This document shows, piece by piece, positions 52,222-60,888 of a stretch of DNA of 64,000 nucleotides (its first letter is position 1; every line of letters starts with the position of its first letter). The translations under genes and the position numbers were made by a program. A model generated the notes under the pieces. The model ran no database searches and was not told where the DNA came from. It saw nothing but the letters and a program-made list of their open reading frames with translations. Source of the DNA: Aquirufa antheringensis (GTDB lineage: Bacteria; Bacteroidota; Bacteroidia; Cytophagales; Spirosomataceae); the NCBI RefSeq assembly GCF_004307425.1, contig NZ_SEWZ01000004.1, forward strand, positions 124,001 through 188,000, given 5' to 3'.

Positions 52222-52250
52222 CAAATTTAATTAAAAATAAATTTGGCAAA
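52222..52250 (-). promoter_or_regulatory. Two-box promoter of gltBD
   Basis: On the minus strand TTTG (52250-52247), 17 bases, then TAAATTTG (52229-52222), an exact -7 consensus. The predicted leader is about 88 bases. The rest of the 200-base gap between gltB and the STAS gene is AT-rich with nothing else I can support. Confidence 0.65.
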
Positions 52251-52327
52251 ACGATCTATAGACAAAATATTCTTCTGAATTTGAATTATCAGAAATGCAA
52301 CACAAAAAATCTTGCTATAGTGCAATT

Positions 52328-52762
52328 TTAATCATAATCCTCTCCATAAGACTCTCCAAATTCGCTCTCTCCCTCTGTATCGTCCTCGTCTTGGAACTCA
52401 TTTTCTAAGTCATTCAAATAGATAGCATCGACTCCTTCCTGCACGGTATTCAACAAGGTAAGGTTTTCAATTTTAGCTGCATCTAATCGTTCAGCAATTG
52501 GATCGCTTTTAGTAACCACAACAAAAAGTCCACCTTCATTAGTACAAATTTTAGTCCCTTTGCGGATAGCGGAAACCCCAAATCCATCTAAATCTTCAAT
52601 TTTACCTATATTTAAGATCATGTTAGCGTAGTCTTTTTTAAACAAAAGACGGATAGCATTTTCTAATTCCTCAGCGTTAGCTGATCCTAATTGTTCTGCC
52701 TTCCAATCAATAACGGCATAACTTTCGTTTTGTTCGAGTTGAAATGAATTCATATTAGACAT
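52328..52762 (-). CDS. STAS-domain protein with acidic C-terminal tail
   Basis: 144 residues from the ATG at 52762, overlapping the purC stop by 8 bases; a second ATG at 52753, directly after that stop, is equally possible. A longer open frame to 52,939 runs antiparallel-free but through purC coding and is not credible. Residues about 8-115 form a STAS (SpoIIAA-like anti-anti-sigma) domain. At the usual phosphorylation site (Asp-Ser-x-Gly) the sequence is Asp59-Gly-Phe-Gly62, so the Ser is absent. Residues 118-144 are strongly acidic (Glu, Asp, Gly, Ser). Probably a non-phosphorylated STAS binding module; partner unknown. Confidence 0.82.
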   Translation of the reverse strand: MSNMNSFQLEQNESYAVIDWKAEQLGSANAEELENAIRLLFKKDYANMILNIGKIEDLDGFGVSAIRKGTKICTNEGGLFVVVTKSDPIAERLDAAKIENLTLLNTVQEGVDAIYLNDLENEFQDEDDTEGESEFGESYGEDYD

Positions 52763-53687
52763 GTTGCAAATACTGGATTGTGTTGTTATAAATACGGTTA
52801 TAAATATCTTCTTGAGGTTCTTTGTGAAATGGTAAGCCTGTGATTTCCTCGTATAACAAAATGTAACGTTCAGAAATTTGCTGAACGAATTCATCTGTAA
52901 TGGTGGGTATATTCTGACCTTCTTTTCCTTGGAAACCATTAGCTATTAGCCACTCACGAACGAATTCTTTCGATAATTGTTTCTGAGCCTCTCCTTTCGC
53001 GAATAATTCAGCATACGGTTCCTTATAAAAATAACGAGACGAATCAGGTGTGTGAATTTCATCCATTAACATGATCTTCCCTTCATAAAGACCAAATTCG
53101 TATTTCGTATCGACTAAAATCAAGTTTTTTTCAGCTGCCATTTCCTGCCCTCTTAGGAACAATTGATGTGTGATGGCACATAGTTCATCCATGTGGCCTC
53201 TTGAAACAATGCCTTGTTCAATAATCGCCGCTACAGAAATATCTTCGTCGTGTCCTTCACTTGCCTTTGTGGTGGGCGTAATAATAGGAGTAGGCAGTTG
53301 TTGATTCTCTACTAAACCATCCGGTAAGGTGACACCACAAACGCTTCGTTTTCCAGCTTTGTATTCACGCCAAAGATGTCCTACTAAATAACCCCGAATA
53401 ACCATTTCGATGGCAAATGGCTCGCATTTTAAACCATAAGCCGCATTAGGATCTGGTGTAGCCACTAACCAATTAGGCACGATATCAGCCGTCTTCTGTA
53501 GAAAATAGCTGGCAATTTGATTTAAGACCTGACCTTTAAAGGGAATTAACTTAGGAAGAACGACATCAAATGCTGAAATACGATCTGAAGTAATCATCAG
53601 TAAATGGTCTCCTATTCCATAGACATCACGTACCTTTCCTCTATAGAAAGACGTCTGATTAGGGAATTGATAAGGGGCTGGAATCAT
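52755..53687 (-). CDS. purC: Phosphoribosylaminoimidazole-succinocarboxamide synthase
   Basis: 310-residue SAICAR synthase: N-terminal FYRGKVRDVYGIGDHLLMI, SAFDVVLPKLIPFKG, EMVIRGYLVGHLWREYKAG and LVDTKYEFG identify the long form of the family. It joins aspartate to CAIR in purine synthesis. It is 11 bases downstream of the TPR-like gene and overlaps the STAS gene, so a mixed transcription unit of about four genes is likely (54,928 down to 52,328). Confidence 0.96.
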   Translation of the reverse strand: MIPAPYQFPNQTSFYRGKVRDVYGIGDHLLMITSDRISAFDVVLPKLIPFKGQVLNQIASYFLQKTADIVPNWLVATPDPNAAYGLKCEPFAIEMVIRGYLVGHLWREYKAGKRSVCGVTLPDGLVENQQLPTPIITPTTKASEGHDEDISVAAIIEQGIVSRGHMDELCAITHQLFLRGQEMAAEKNLILVDTKYEFGLYEGKIMLMDEIHTPDSSRYFYKEPYAELFAKGEAQKQLSKEFVREWLIANGFQGKEGQNIPTITDEFVQQISERYILLYEEITGLPFHKEPQEDIYNRIYNNTIQYLQHV

Positions 53688-53698
53688 GGTTTGGCTAA

Positions 53699-54235
53699 TT
53701 AATAGATAAGATTTTTTTGCTTCTTCTTCATTAAGTCAAGTAAAGATAAAGCTTCTTGTGTATTTATTTTTTGAGTTTGGCTGATCATTTGAGCTGAACT
53801 GGCTTGTTTCTTTAATTTGTTCTGAGGAAAATTGATTGCGTACAATTCAAATGCTTTAACGAGTGTATCTACATTTCCATTTTGAATGATAGAACGATGT
53901 AAATCAGTATATCCCTCCCGAGTATGACCATTTAAAGCCATAAAATAACTATATAAAATGTCATTAGAGATACTTTGATCTTTAATCAATAGGTGTTCTC
54001 CCTGAATCGAATTCTTATGTGTTTTTAATTCCAGAATGGCGATAAGGTGCTCGACTTCCGGGTTTGTATAGAGCGTAAAATGTTGAAGAGTTTGTGCATT
54101 ACGTAACGCTGCCTCATATTGATGCGAAGCAATTTGCTTGTTAAGTAGTGTAATTTGGGCATTGTATTCTTCTGATGATTTAGCGAATATACCATCATAG
54201 AATAAAATAAAAAGATAGAATAAGGTAGAAAACAT
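53699..54235 (-). CDS. TPR-like exported protein, BatC-like (tentative)
   Basis: 178 residues with an N-terminal hydrophobic segment (FSTLFYLFILFYDGIFA) that may be a signal peptide or membrane anchor, followed by helices resembling tetratricopeptide units (YEAALRNAQTLQHF, SISNDILYSYFMALNGHT). The ATG directly follows the stop codon of the upstream membrane protein with no spacer. The pairing of a BatA-like protein with a TPR protein recalls Bat (aerotolerance) loci of Bacteroidota, but identity is weak and no other bat gene is here. Function unknown. Confidence 0.7.
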   Translation of the reverse strand: MFSTLFYLFILFYDGIFAKSSEEYNAQITLLNKQIASHQYEAALRNAQTLQHFTLYTNPEVEHLIAILELKTHKNSIQGEHLLIKDQSISNDILYSYFMALNGHTREGYTDLHRSIIQNGNVDTLVKAFELYAINFPQNKLKKQASSAQMISQTQKINTQEALSLLDLMKKKQKNLIY

Positions 54236-54928
54236 CTAAATTTTAATGGCTTTGGCTGTAAAAACACTATCAATAAATACTAAAATAACGATTAAAACTA
54301 CTAAATACACTCTAACATAGGAGCCTCCAATCCAGCCATTCAGGGTATTAGTTGAAAAGATTGAAGATTTATTGCTTTCAATCGAAGTAGCTTGCCATCG
54401 GTCATTAGTTAAACCAAACAACTCAAACTGATCCTCAGAGGGGTGCTTAGGTGGTGTGGGTGTTAATACGTGTTTATGGTGAGATAATTTAGATCCATTA
54501 GCCTGTTCTAGCAAATTTAAAAATGACTCTTTGTTCGTTCGTGGGATCACTAGAAAGAATTCATCGCGCTTCCCTTCGTAGATACCTAGGCTGTAATTTC
54601 CTTTTTCAGGTAGTTCATTCAATTTATCTCGGAGCGCGTTCCATGTTAAACTGGAGCTATTATTAGCGATGACAAATAAGGTCGAACCTGCTTTTTGGCC
54701 TATGGAATCACTATTTTGCTTTCCATTTATGGTGTATAGACAGAGAGCCATAAAGGTTACTAAAAGCATAAAACGGAGAATATATTTAAAAACGACTATT
54801 CTCGAGATTTGAAATACCTTTCCTTTGGCTATATAATACTTATAAGCAATCAATAGGCAGGAACCCATAAATAATCCAACCAATAAAATACCAATTTCCT
54901 TTAAATTCATAAAAGGGGGTAAATTCAA
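54236..54928 (-). CDS. Membrane protein with BatA-like layout and degenerate VWA segment
   Basis: 230 residues with transmembrane helices at about 12-29, 48-66 and 206-222, the arrangement of BatA/BatB aerotolerance proteins. Immediately after the second helix comes LFVIANNSSSL (84-94), which aligns with the VWA metal-site segment (I/L-F-V-L-D-x-S-x-S) but has Asn89 where the metal-binding Asp is expected. Only about 70-120 residues separate the helices, shorter than a full VWA domain. I do not recognise the family firmly. It may be a reduced Bat protein; a TPR-like gene follows directly. Confidence 0.7.
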   Translation of the reverse strand: MNLPPFMNLKEIGILLVGLFMGSCLLIAYKYYIAKGKVFQISRIVVFKYILRFMLLVTFMALCLYTINGKQNSDSIGQKAGSTLFVIANNSSSLTWNALRDKLNELPEKGNYSLGIYEGKRDEFFLVIPRTNKESFLNLLEQANGSKLSHHKHVLTPTPPKHPSEDQFELFGLTNDRWQATSIESNKSSIFSTNTLNGWIGGSYVRVYLVVLIVILVFIDSVFTAKAIKI

Positions 54929-54960
54929 TTAAAATTAAATTGCTATTTTTACAATTCTAT

Positions 54961-54968
54961 CAAAAATA
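54961..54968 (-). promoter_or_regulatory. Possible -7 box (TATTTTTG) for the BatA-like gene
   Basis: Exact TAnnTTTG match on the minus strand, 33 bases before the ATG at 54928, in the short divergent gap to the aminotransferase gene. No -33 box; the AT-rich context makes chance matches fairly likely. Confidence 0.28.
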
Positions 54969-54970
54969 GC

Positions 54971-56182
54971 ATGGATATATTAAAAAGTAAGCGTCTCGAT
55001 CACCTAAAATATGAAATTCGAGGACCTGTGTATGATAAAGCGTTAGCTCTTCAAAATCAGGGTTACAAGATCACTTCCTTGAATATAGGTAATCCCGCCG
55101 CCTTTGGCTTTGAAACGCCAGACGAGATTGTCCATGATATTATTGTAAATATACGAAATGCTCAGGGATATGTTGATTCCCGAGGTCTATTTGCTGCGCG
55201 CAAAGCGGTCATGCAGTATTACCAAAACTTAGGTGTTAAGAATATTTTAATAGAAGACATCTATATAGGAAATGGGGTTAGTGAGCTTATTTCCTTAGTG
55301 ATGACTGCCCTATTGAATACAGATGATGAAGTATTAATCCCTTCGCCAGATTATCCGCTGTGGACGACTGTGGCAGGTTTAGCAGGCGGAAAAGCGGTGC
55401 ATTACATTTGCGCAGAAGAGAAAGATTGGGCTCCCGATTTAGCCGATATTGAAGCTAAAATAACCGCTAAAACGCGGGCTATTGTTTTAATTAATCCTAA
55501 TAATCCTACAGGAGCAGTTTACTCGGAAGAAACAGTGAAGCAAGTGGTGGCCTTAGCGGCTAAGCATCAGCTTGTTCTCTTCGCAGATGAAATATATGAT
55601 AAAATTTTGTTTGATGGAACAGCTCACCATACGGCAGCCGGTCTTTCTGATGATATTTTGATTATCACGATGGGAGGATTGTCTAAAAATTACCGGGCGG
55701 CAGGGTTTAGAGGTGGTTGGATGATTTTGACAGGTGCAAAACACAAAGCTAAATCTTATATTGAGGGGTTGAATTTCTTATTCAGCACGCGACTGTGTGC
55801 GAATGTGATCACACAATATGGAATTCAAACGGCATTGGGCGGATATCAGTCTATTAATGATTTAGTGGCTAAAGAAGGCCGCTTAAACCGTCAAATGAAC
55901 CTTGCGTATGAACGTATTAATGCCATAGATGGAGTTAGCGCAGTTAAGCCTAAAGGTGCTTTGTATTTATTCCCTAAAATAGATTTAACTAAATTCAATT
56001 TTGAAGACGATAACCATTTTGTGATGTCTTTACTAGAAGAACAAAAAATTCTAGTGGTAGGTGGTCAAGGGTTTAACTTCAAAGGAAAGGATCACTTTAG
56101 AATCGTCTTTCTCCCGCATGTAGAACAATTAGGTGTGGCTCTAGATAAAATTGCCTTACATTTTGAAAATTACCGTAAATGA
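54971..56182 (+). CDS. PLP-dependent aminotransferase, AlaA-like (class I/II)
   Basis: 403 residues of fold-type I. Seen: SLNIGNPAAFGFETP, YVDSRGLFAARKAV, INPNNPTGAVYSEE (175 onward), FADEIYDKILFDG and the Schiff-base Lys239 in GGLSKNYRAAGFRGGW. The combination resembles the alanine aminotransferase AlaA branch, which links pyruvate and glutamate, but amino acid specificity is not certain from sequence. Its stop overlaps the next gene by 4 bases (ATGA), tying it to the VUT transporter. Confidence 0.9.
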   Translation: MDILKSKRLDHLKYEIRGPVYDKALALQNQGYKITSLNIGNPAAFGFETPDEIVHDIIVNIRNAQGYVDSRGLFAARKAVMQYYQNLGVKNILIEDIYIGNGVSELISLVMTALLNTDDEVLIPSPDYPLWTTVAGLAGGKAVHYICAEEKDWAPDLADIEAKITAKTRAIVLINPNNPTGAVYSEETVKQVVALAAKHQLVLFADEIYDKILFDGTAHHTAAGLSDDILIITMGGLSKNYRAAGFRGGWMILTGAKHKAKSYIEGLNFLFSTRLCANVITQYGIQTALGGYQSINDLVAKEGRLNRQMNLAYERINAIDGVSAVKPKGALYLFPKIDLTKFNFEDDNHFVMSLLEEQKILVVGGQGFNFKGKDHFRIVFLPHVEQLGVALDKIALHFENYRK

Positions 56183-56922
56183 TTTTTAACGAATTCTCTC
56201 GGAAGCAAAAGCTGTTTATATTCCTTTTTGGAGTATTCTTAACGAATGCAATCGTGGCGGAGATAATTGGTGTTAAGATTGTTAGTATTGAGCGGACGCT
56301 TGGATTTTCGCCTTTACATTGGGCAACACCATGGGGGGATTTTTGGGATTTAAATCAAACGGCTGGAGCCTTAAACTGGCCTTTGGTATTTATTACTTCC
56401 GATATTATTAACGATTATTTTGGAAAAAAAGGGGTTCGATTCATCTCTTTCACAACTGCCCTATTTATCGCATTTTCCTTCCTAATTATTTATACAGCGA
56501 CTTTATTAGTACCAGCGGATTTTTGGGTGGAGGTAAACAAGGGGTCCGAAAATTTTAATATCAATTCAGCATTTGCGAGAATATTTCGTCAAGGATTGGG
56601 AATTATTCTGGGATCGTTATCCGCGTTTTTAGTTAGCCAAATCATTGATGCGTTGGTTTTTGAAAAGATTAAATCCAGAACGGGTTCTAAGCACATTTGG
56701 TTGAGAGCTACTGGTTCCACCTTGATTTCACAATTAATAGATAGCGTGTTAGTAATTGGTATTGCTTTCTATGCATTTGGAAATTGGACTTTTGCACAAT
56801 GGATGAATGTTTCCTTCAATAATTACTTCTACAAATTTATAGTAGCTATTCTATTTACGCCTATACTTTACCTAGCTCATTGGTTAATTGAAAAGTATCT
56901 AGCTAAGGATAAAGCGCTTTAA
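56179..56922 (+). CDS. VUT-family (YhhQ-like) queuosine-precursor transporter
   Basis: 247 residues with about six transmembrane segments and VUT-family features: a pair of charged motifs around ITSDIINDYFGKKG, and later RATGSTLISQLIDSVLVIG. YhhQ proteins import queuosine precursors (preQ0/preQ1) for tRNA modification. Members are often regulated by preQ1 riboswitches, but none is visible here because the gene overlaps the aminotransferase gene. The end overlaps the convergent methyltransferase gene by 24 bases. Confidence 0.87.
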   Translation: MIFNEFSRKQKLFIFLFGVFLTNAIVAEIIGVKIVSIERTLGFSPLHWATPWGDFWDLNQTAGALNWPLVFITSDIINDYFGKKGVRFISFTTALFIAFSFLIIYTATLLVPADFWVEVNKGSENFNINSAFARIFRQGLGIILGSLSAFLVSQIIDALVFEKIKSRTGSKHIWLRATGSTLISQLIDSVLVIGIAFYAFGNWTFAQWMNVSFNNYFYKFIVAILFTPILYLAHWLIEKYLAKDKAL

Positions 56923-57648
56923 ATTATCCGCAATCACGGCAGTTGAAATACCTACGTTTAAAGATTCTGCTTCACCAAAAGCAGGAATGGTAATTTGTTC
57001 ATCTAAGCTTTCCATTATTTCCTCCCGTATTCCATTGGATTCATTACCTAAAATAATAAAACCCTTATCTGGAAACTGATAGTGATGGATATTTTCGCCA
57101 TTCAGAACGGCTCCAATCTTTTTATATTCCGGGTGTTCTTTGAAAAAAGTAGGTAAATCAACGTAGGTAAATTCGATGCGCGAGAACGAACCCATGGTAG
57201 AAATAATTACTTTGGGATTATAAAACTCGGTGCAATCCTCCGAAAGTACTAGTTGCTTGAAACCATACCAGTCGCAAATACGAATAATAGTTCCCAAATT
57301 ACCTGGATCCCGAATACCATCAAGTACGATTGTATACCGATCTTGAATGATAAATGGAGGAAATTTCTTTTGTTGAACGACAGCTAGTCCAATCTGATTG
57401 TTAACTAAGGTGCTTAATTTTTGAATACTCTCTGCATCCAAAAAATAGATAGGAGCTTTTGATTGTTGACTAATTTGATCGGCGAGAGAAACATGAACTT
57501 CGTTCAACAGGAAAAAATCTACTGTAAAGTCAGACTTTAACAATTCAAGTAGCGACTTCTCCCCTTCCACTAAAAATAAATCATTCTCTTTTCTTCCTTT
57601 TTTAGAATGTAGGGAATTAATTAACTTTATTTGTTTATTAGTTAGCAT
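56899..57648 (-). CDS. TrmH/SpoU-family RNA 2'-O-methyltransferase
   Basis: 249 residues from the ATG at 57648 (MLTNKQIKLINSLHSKKGR); an upstream in-frame ATG at 57663 would overlap the divergent gene. An N-terminal substrate-binding domain (about 1-95) precedes a SPOUT domain with VLDGIRDPGNLGTIIRICDWYG, a central LGNESNGI and PAFGEAESLNVGISTAVI forming the knotted SAM site. It methylates ribose of tRNA or 23S rRNA; which one is not clear. Its start is 3 bases from the opposite-strand BamA-like lipoprotein. Confidence 0.92.
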   Translation of the reverse strand: MLTNKQIKLINSLHSKKGRKENDLFLVEGEKSLLELLKSDFTVDFFLLNEVHVSLADQISQQSKAPIYFLDAESIQKLSTLVNNQIGLAVVQQKKFPPFIIQDRYTIVLDGIRDPGNLGTIIRICDWYGFKQLVLSEDCTEFYNPKVIISTMGSFSRIEFTYVDLPTFFKEHPEYKKIGAVLNGENIHHYQFPDKGFIILGNESNGIREEIMESLDEQITIPAFGEAESLNVGISTAVIADNLKRFILS

Positions 57649-57651
57649 CTC

Positions 57652-59919
57652 TTGAAGAATCAATCAATTATCGGTTTTATTATCCTCAGTATAGGGCTCA
57701 TTTCTTGTGGTCAATACCACTCCTTTGAGATCCCGAGTCCGGTTATAAATCAAATTAACTTAACGGGTAATCGCCAAATTTCTAAAGCTGAATTACGCAC
57801 CAATGTAATGGGCGTTAAGAATTCATATCGCCGATTACTGCCTGCAAAATTATACACTTATCTGGGCATTAAAAGGAAAAGAAAAGATTCTCTTGAAATT
57901 AAACCTAGTTTCATTCAATTCTTTAAGTCCCCTAACCCTAGTTATAATTTAGCATGGTTAACGACAAACAAGGTACAAATCGAACGCTATTATCGAGAAA
58001 ATGGCTTCTTAAAAGCCAAGATAAAGTCGAATGTAGATTCTATAGCTAATTTAGTTAATGTAACTTTTGAGATTGAAGAAGGAGAACCTAGTTATTTCAC
58101 AAAAGAGGACTCGCTTTCGGTTGATAATCCCATTTTAGCAGAGCACGTTAATTCTTACATAAAAGAAAATAGTCTAATTCGTCCCATGGGTCGGTTAAAA
58201 TTAGAGGTATTAAAAAAGGAAAAAGAGCAATTAAGTCATCATTTGCGAAACGAAGGTTATTATTATTTTTCGCCGGATGCTGTAGGTATCCGGATTAATG
58301 ATGTGAAAGATTCGACATTGCGACGCATTTCGCTTTATTATAAAATACCGGAGTTTAAGAATCATACACTTATTGCTAATTATGATCGCCTTTATCGCAT
58401 AGGTGTTCCGGAATTTAGTATCTCAGATCCTTTTGGAAATCCAGCAGAACATCCGCCTTTAAAGAGTCTAAGTAAGTTAATCAACCTTCAGGAGGATGAC
58501 TTGTATTCAGTCGATTTATTTAATCAGAGTTTAAAGAATATCTACCTAACAGATCAGTTTAAAACGGTATCTATTCGATTCGACACGACGAGAACTAGGT
58601 TGTTTCCTAAGATTGAGTTATTCCAAAATGAAAAATACAATTTTAGCTCTGAATTAGGAGGTAGCATATTTAGAGGAATACCAGGGCCTTTTCTAACGAA
58701 TTCATTTAAAGTCAGACGGCTTTTTTCGAGTTTAGATTATTTTGATTTTTCTACACGAATCGGATATGAAGCTCAATCTGGATTTATTAATACGACAGAT
58801 ACGCGTAATAATTTAGAATTGAACGTTTCTGCCTCCATCAACTTCCCTAGTCTGTACTTGCCTAAGGCATTGATAGGAAAATTAGGTTCCTATTACGGAG
58901 CAAAGACTTCCGTGGGTGTTGGTTTTGATTTCATTAATCGTCCGGAATACCAACGTACTAATTTGAATTTGTTTCAACGATATACTTGGCAAAAAAGTGA
59001 ATATAGCTTCTTTACATTTTCTTTGATTAACCTCAATTTATTAAATACCATTTATCCGGAGACTGCCACATCAGATTCATTTAAAGCCTATTTAGATGAA
59101 TTAAAAGGTAAAGGGAATAATTTATACCGAAGTTTCAATCCCAGTTTTGTGAGTAGTTTGTCATTTCAATACATTTACCGGGACTTACTACCCAGCAATG
59201 AGTTGAAGAATGGAAAAATTTTTCAAATTGGGCTCGAATCTGGAGGTTCGACCTTAAATTTTGTTCCGAGTCATAAATTTAGTTACGTAACTGACCTGTT
59301 GAATAGTGGACAAGATATCCAGTTTTACCGCTTTTTACGGTTGAATTTTGATTACCGCAAGTATAAAATGCTAGGTCGAAATCAGAAATCTCAATTTGCA
59401 TTTAAACTCATAGGAGGAGTAGCCTATGCCTATGGTGATGAAAATGACTATCAATTACCTTATGAAAAAAACTTTTTCATCGGTGGGCCTTCTAGCGTCA
59501 GAGCATGGAAACCGCGTCGTTTGGGACCAGGCTCTTATGTTTCCTCGTCAAGTCTAGTAGAGCAGCCGGGTAGTATTTTAATAGAATCATCGATTGAATA
59601 TCGATTTAGATTATTCCCTTTATTTGGCCAAATGAATGGAGCCTTCTTCGTGGATGCAGGTAATGTTTGGAATATGACACAAGGAAATACGGATCCTAGT
59701 ACCCAATTTCATTTGAGTGACTTCTATAATCAGATTGCGGTAGGCACAGGCTTTGGCCTTCGTTGGGATTTTGACTTCTTTCTATTGCGCCTTGATTTGG
59801 CGACGAAGGTCATTAATCCGGCTAACCCTGTAAATCAAAAATGGGTTCTGTCACAAACTTCTTTCGAAGGAGGACAAAACCCAATTGAATTTAATATTGG
59901 TATTGGCTATCCTTTTTAA
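57652..59919 (+). CDS. BamA/TamA-family outer-membrane protein with lipoprotein signal
   Basis: 755 residues with a TTG start; no in-frame ATG is available before the signal. The N-terminus is a lipoprotein signal (GFIILSIGLISCGQ, lipobox Cys20), followed by POTRA-like domains (about 30-330) and a C-terminal Omp85 beta-barrel (about 340-755) ending in IEFNIGIGYPF. GGPSSVRAWKPRRLGPGSY marks the conserved barrel loop (the VRGY/VRAW motif). Likely an outer-membrane assembly or export channel of the TamA kind, lipid-anchored as is seen in Bacteroidota. Neighbouring gene is a methyltransferase. Confidence 0.9.
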   Translation: MKNQSIIGFIILSIGLISCGQYHSFEIPSPVINQINLTGNRQISKAELRTNVMGVKNSYRRLLPAKLYTYLGIKRKRKDSLEIKPSFIQFFKSPNPSYNLAWLTTNKVQIERYYRENGFLKAKIKSNVDSIANLVNVTFEIEEGEPSYFTKEDSLSVDNPILAEHVNSYIKENSLIRPMGRLKLEVLKKEKEQLSHHLRNEGYYYFSPDAVGIRINDVKDSTLRRISLYYKIPEFKNHTLIANYDRLYRIGVPEFSISDPFGNPAEHPPLKSLSKLINLQEDDLYSVDLFNQSLKNIYLTDQFKTVSIRFDTTRTRLFPKIELFQNEKYNFSSELGGSIFRGIPGPFLTNSFKVRRLFSSLDYFDFSTRIGYEAQSGFINTTDTRNNLELNVSASINFPSLYLPKALIGKLGSYYGAKTSVGVGFDFINRPEYQRTNLNLFQRYTWQKSEYSFFTFSLINLNLLNTIYPETATSDSFKAYLDELKGKGNNLYRSFNPSFVSSLSFQYIYRDLLPSNELKNGKIFQIGLESGGSTLNFVPSHKFSYVTDLLNSGQDIQFYRFLRLNFDYRKYKMLGRNQKSQFAFKLIGGVAYAYGDENDYQLPYEKNFFIGGPSSVRAWKPRRLGPGSYVSSSSLVEQPGSILIESSIEYRFRLFPLFGQMNGAFFVDAGNVWNMTQGNTDPSTQFHLSDFYNQIAVGTGFGLRWDFDFFLLRLDLATKVINPANPVNQKWVLSQTSFEGGQNPIEFNIGIGYPF

Positions 59920-59924
59920 GGGGA

Positions 59925-60878
59925 TTATTTGCGTGCCATTACCTTGATTGCTTTGGCTACGATAGCTTCTGCATTTAAACCATATTTCTCCATTAATTCG
60001 GCTGGCTTTCCTGATTCACCAAATGAATCATTCACCCCTACGAATTCCATTGGCGTAGGATGATTCATGGCTAAATATTGTGCCACTGAATCCCCTAATC
60101 CACCATTGTACTGATGCTCCTCAGCCGTCACAACACAACCTGTCTTTTTAACTGAAGTTAAAATAGCTTGCACATCTAATGGTTTAATCGTGTGGATGTT
60201 AATTACTTCTGCTTTAATACCCTTATCTAATAAAGCTTCAGCAGCTTGAATAGCTTCCCAAACTAGGTGACCAGTAGCTAAAATTGTTACATCCGTACCC
60301 TCTACTAAATGCAAAGCTTTACCGATTTCAAATTTCTGATCCTCTGGTGTGAATACCGGAACCACTGGGCGTCCAAAACGTAAATATACTGGACCTTCGT
60401 AATCGGCAATGGCGATGGTAGCTGCCTTAGTTTGGTTGTAATCACATGGGTTAATAACCACCATACCAGGCAACATCTTCATTAAGCCGATATCTTCCAA
60501 GATTTGGTGTGTTGCTCCATCCTCTCCTAGCGTTAAACCTGCGTGTGAACAACAGATCTTGACGTTCTTTCCAGAATAAGCAACTGATTGACGGATTTGG
60601 TCATAAACACGACCCGTTCCAAAGTTAGCAAAGGTCGTAGCGAAAGGAATAAAACCACCTAACGTTAAACCTGCTGAAATACCAATCATGTTCGCTTCTG
60701 CGATACCTGTTTGGAAAAAACGCTCAGAGCTATTCTTGATAAATCCTTCTAATTTCATTGAACCAATTAAATCAGCGCACAATGCGACCACTTTAGGGTT
60801 ATGCTGACTTAAATACTCCATACCTGCTCCAAAACCTGAGCGTGTATCCTTTTTTGTTTCGTAGGTAAATAATGCCAT
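59925..60878 (-). CDS. Transketolase C-terminal subunit (split)
   Basis: 317 residues covering the pyrimidine-binding and C-terminal domains of transketolase: SGFGAGMEYLSQHNPKVVALCADL, GIAEANMIGISAGL (catalytic Glu for cofactor activation), TFANFGTGRVYDQIRQS and the final domain. It forms the active enzyme with the separately encoded N-terminal subunit immediately upstream, 10 bases apart. The transfer of two-carbon units needs both halves. It connects to rpe and xylB through xylulose 5-phosphate. Confidence 0.95.
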   Translation of the reverse strand: MALFTYETKKDTRSGFGAGMEYLSQHNPKVVALCADLIGSMKLEGFIKNSSERFFQTGIAEANMIGISAGLTLGGFIPFATTFANFGTGRVYDQIRQSVAYSGKNVKICCSHAGLTLGEDGATHQILEDIGLMKMLPGMVVINPCDYNQTKAATIAIADYEGPVYLRFGRPVVPVFTPEDQKFEIGKALHLVEGTDVTILATGHLVWEAIQAAEALLDKGIKAEVINIHTIKPLDVQAILTSVKKTGCVVTAEEHQYNGGLGDSVAQYLAMNHPTPMEFVGVNDSFGESGKPAELMEKYGLNAEAIVAKAIKVMARK

Positions 60879-60888
60879 TTCTATCTGA

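Noticed and set aside
52763-52939. N-terminal extension of the STAS protein to 52,939
   Set aside because: The extra 59 residues are an out-of-frame reading of the purC 3' region with no family resemblance; a normal start exists at 52762 or 52753.
54025-54273. 82-residue minus-strand frame overlapping the TPR-like and BatA-like genes
   Set aside because: Out of frame with both genes, which have credible membrane segments and contiguous stop/start; no recognisable features.
56179-56260. preQ1 riboswitch before the queuosine-precursor transporter
   Set aside because: The gene start overlaps the aminotransferase stop by 4 bases, leaving no leader, and no preQ1 motif was recognised.
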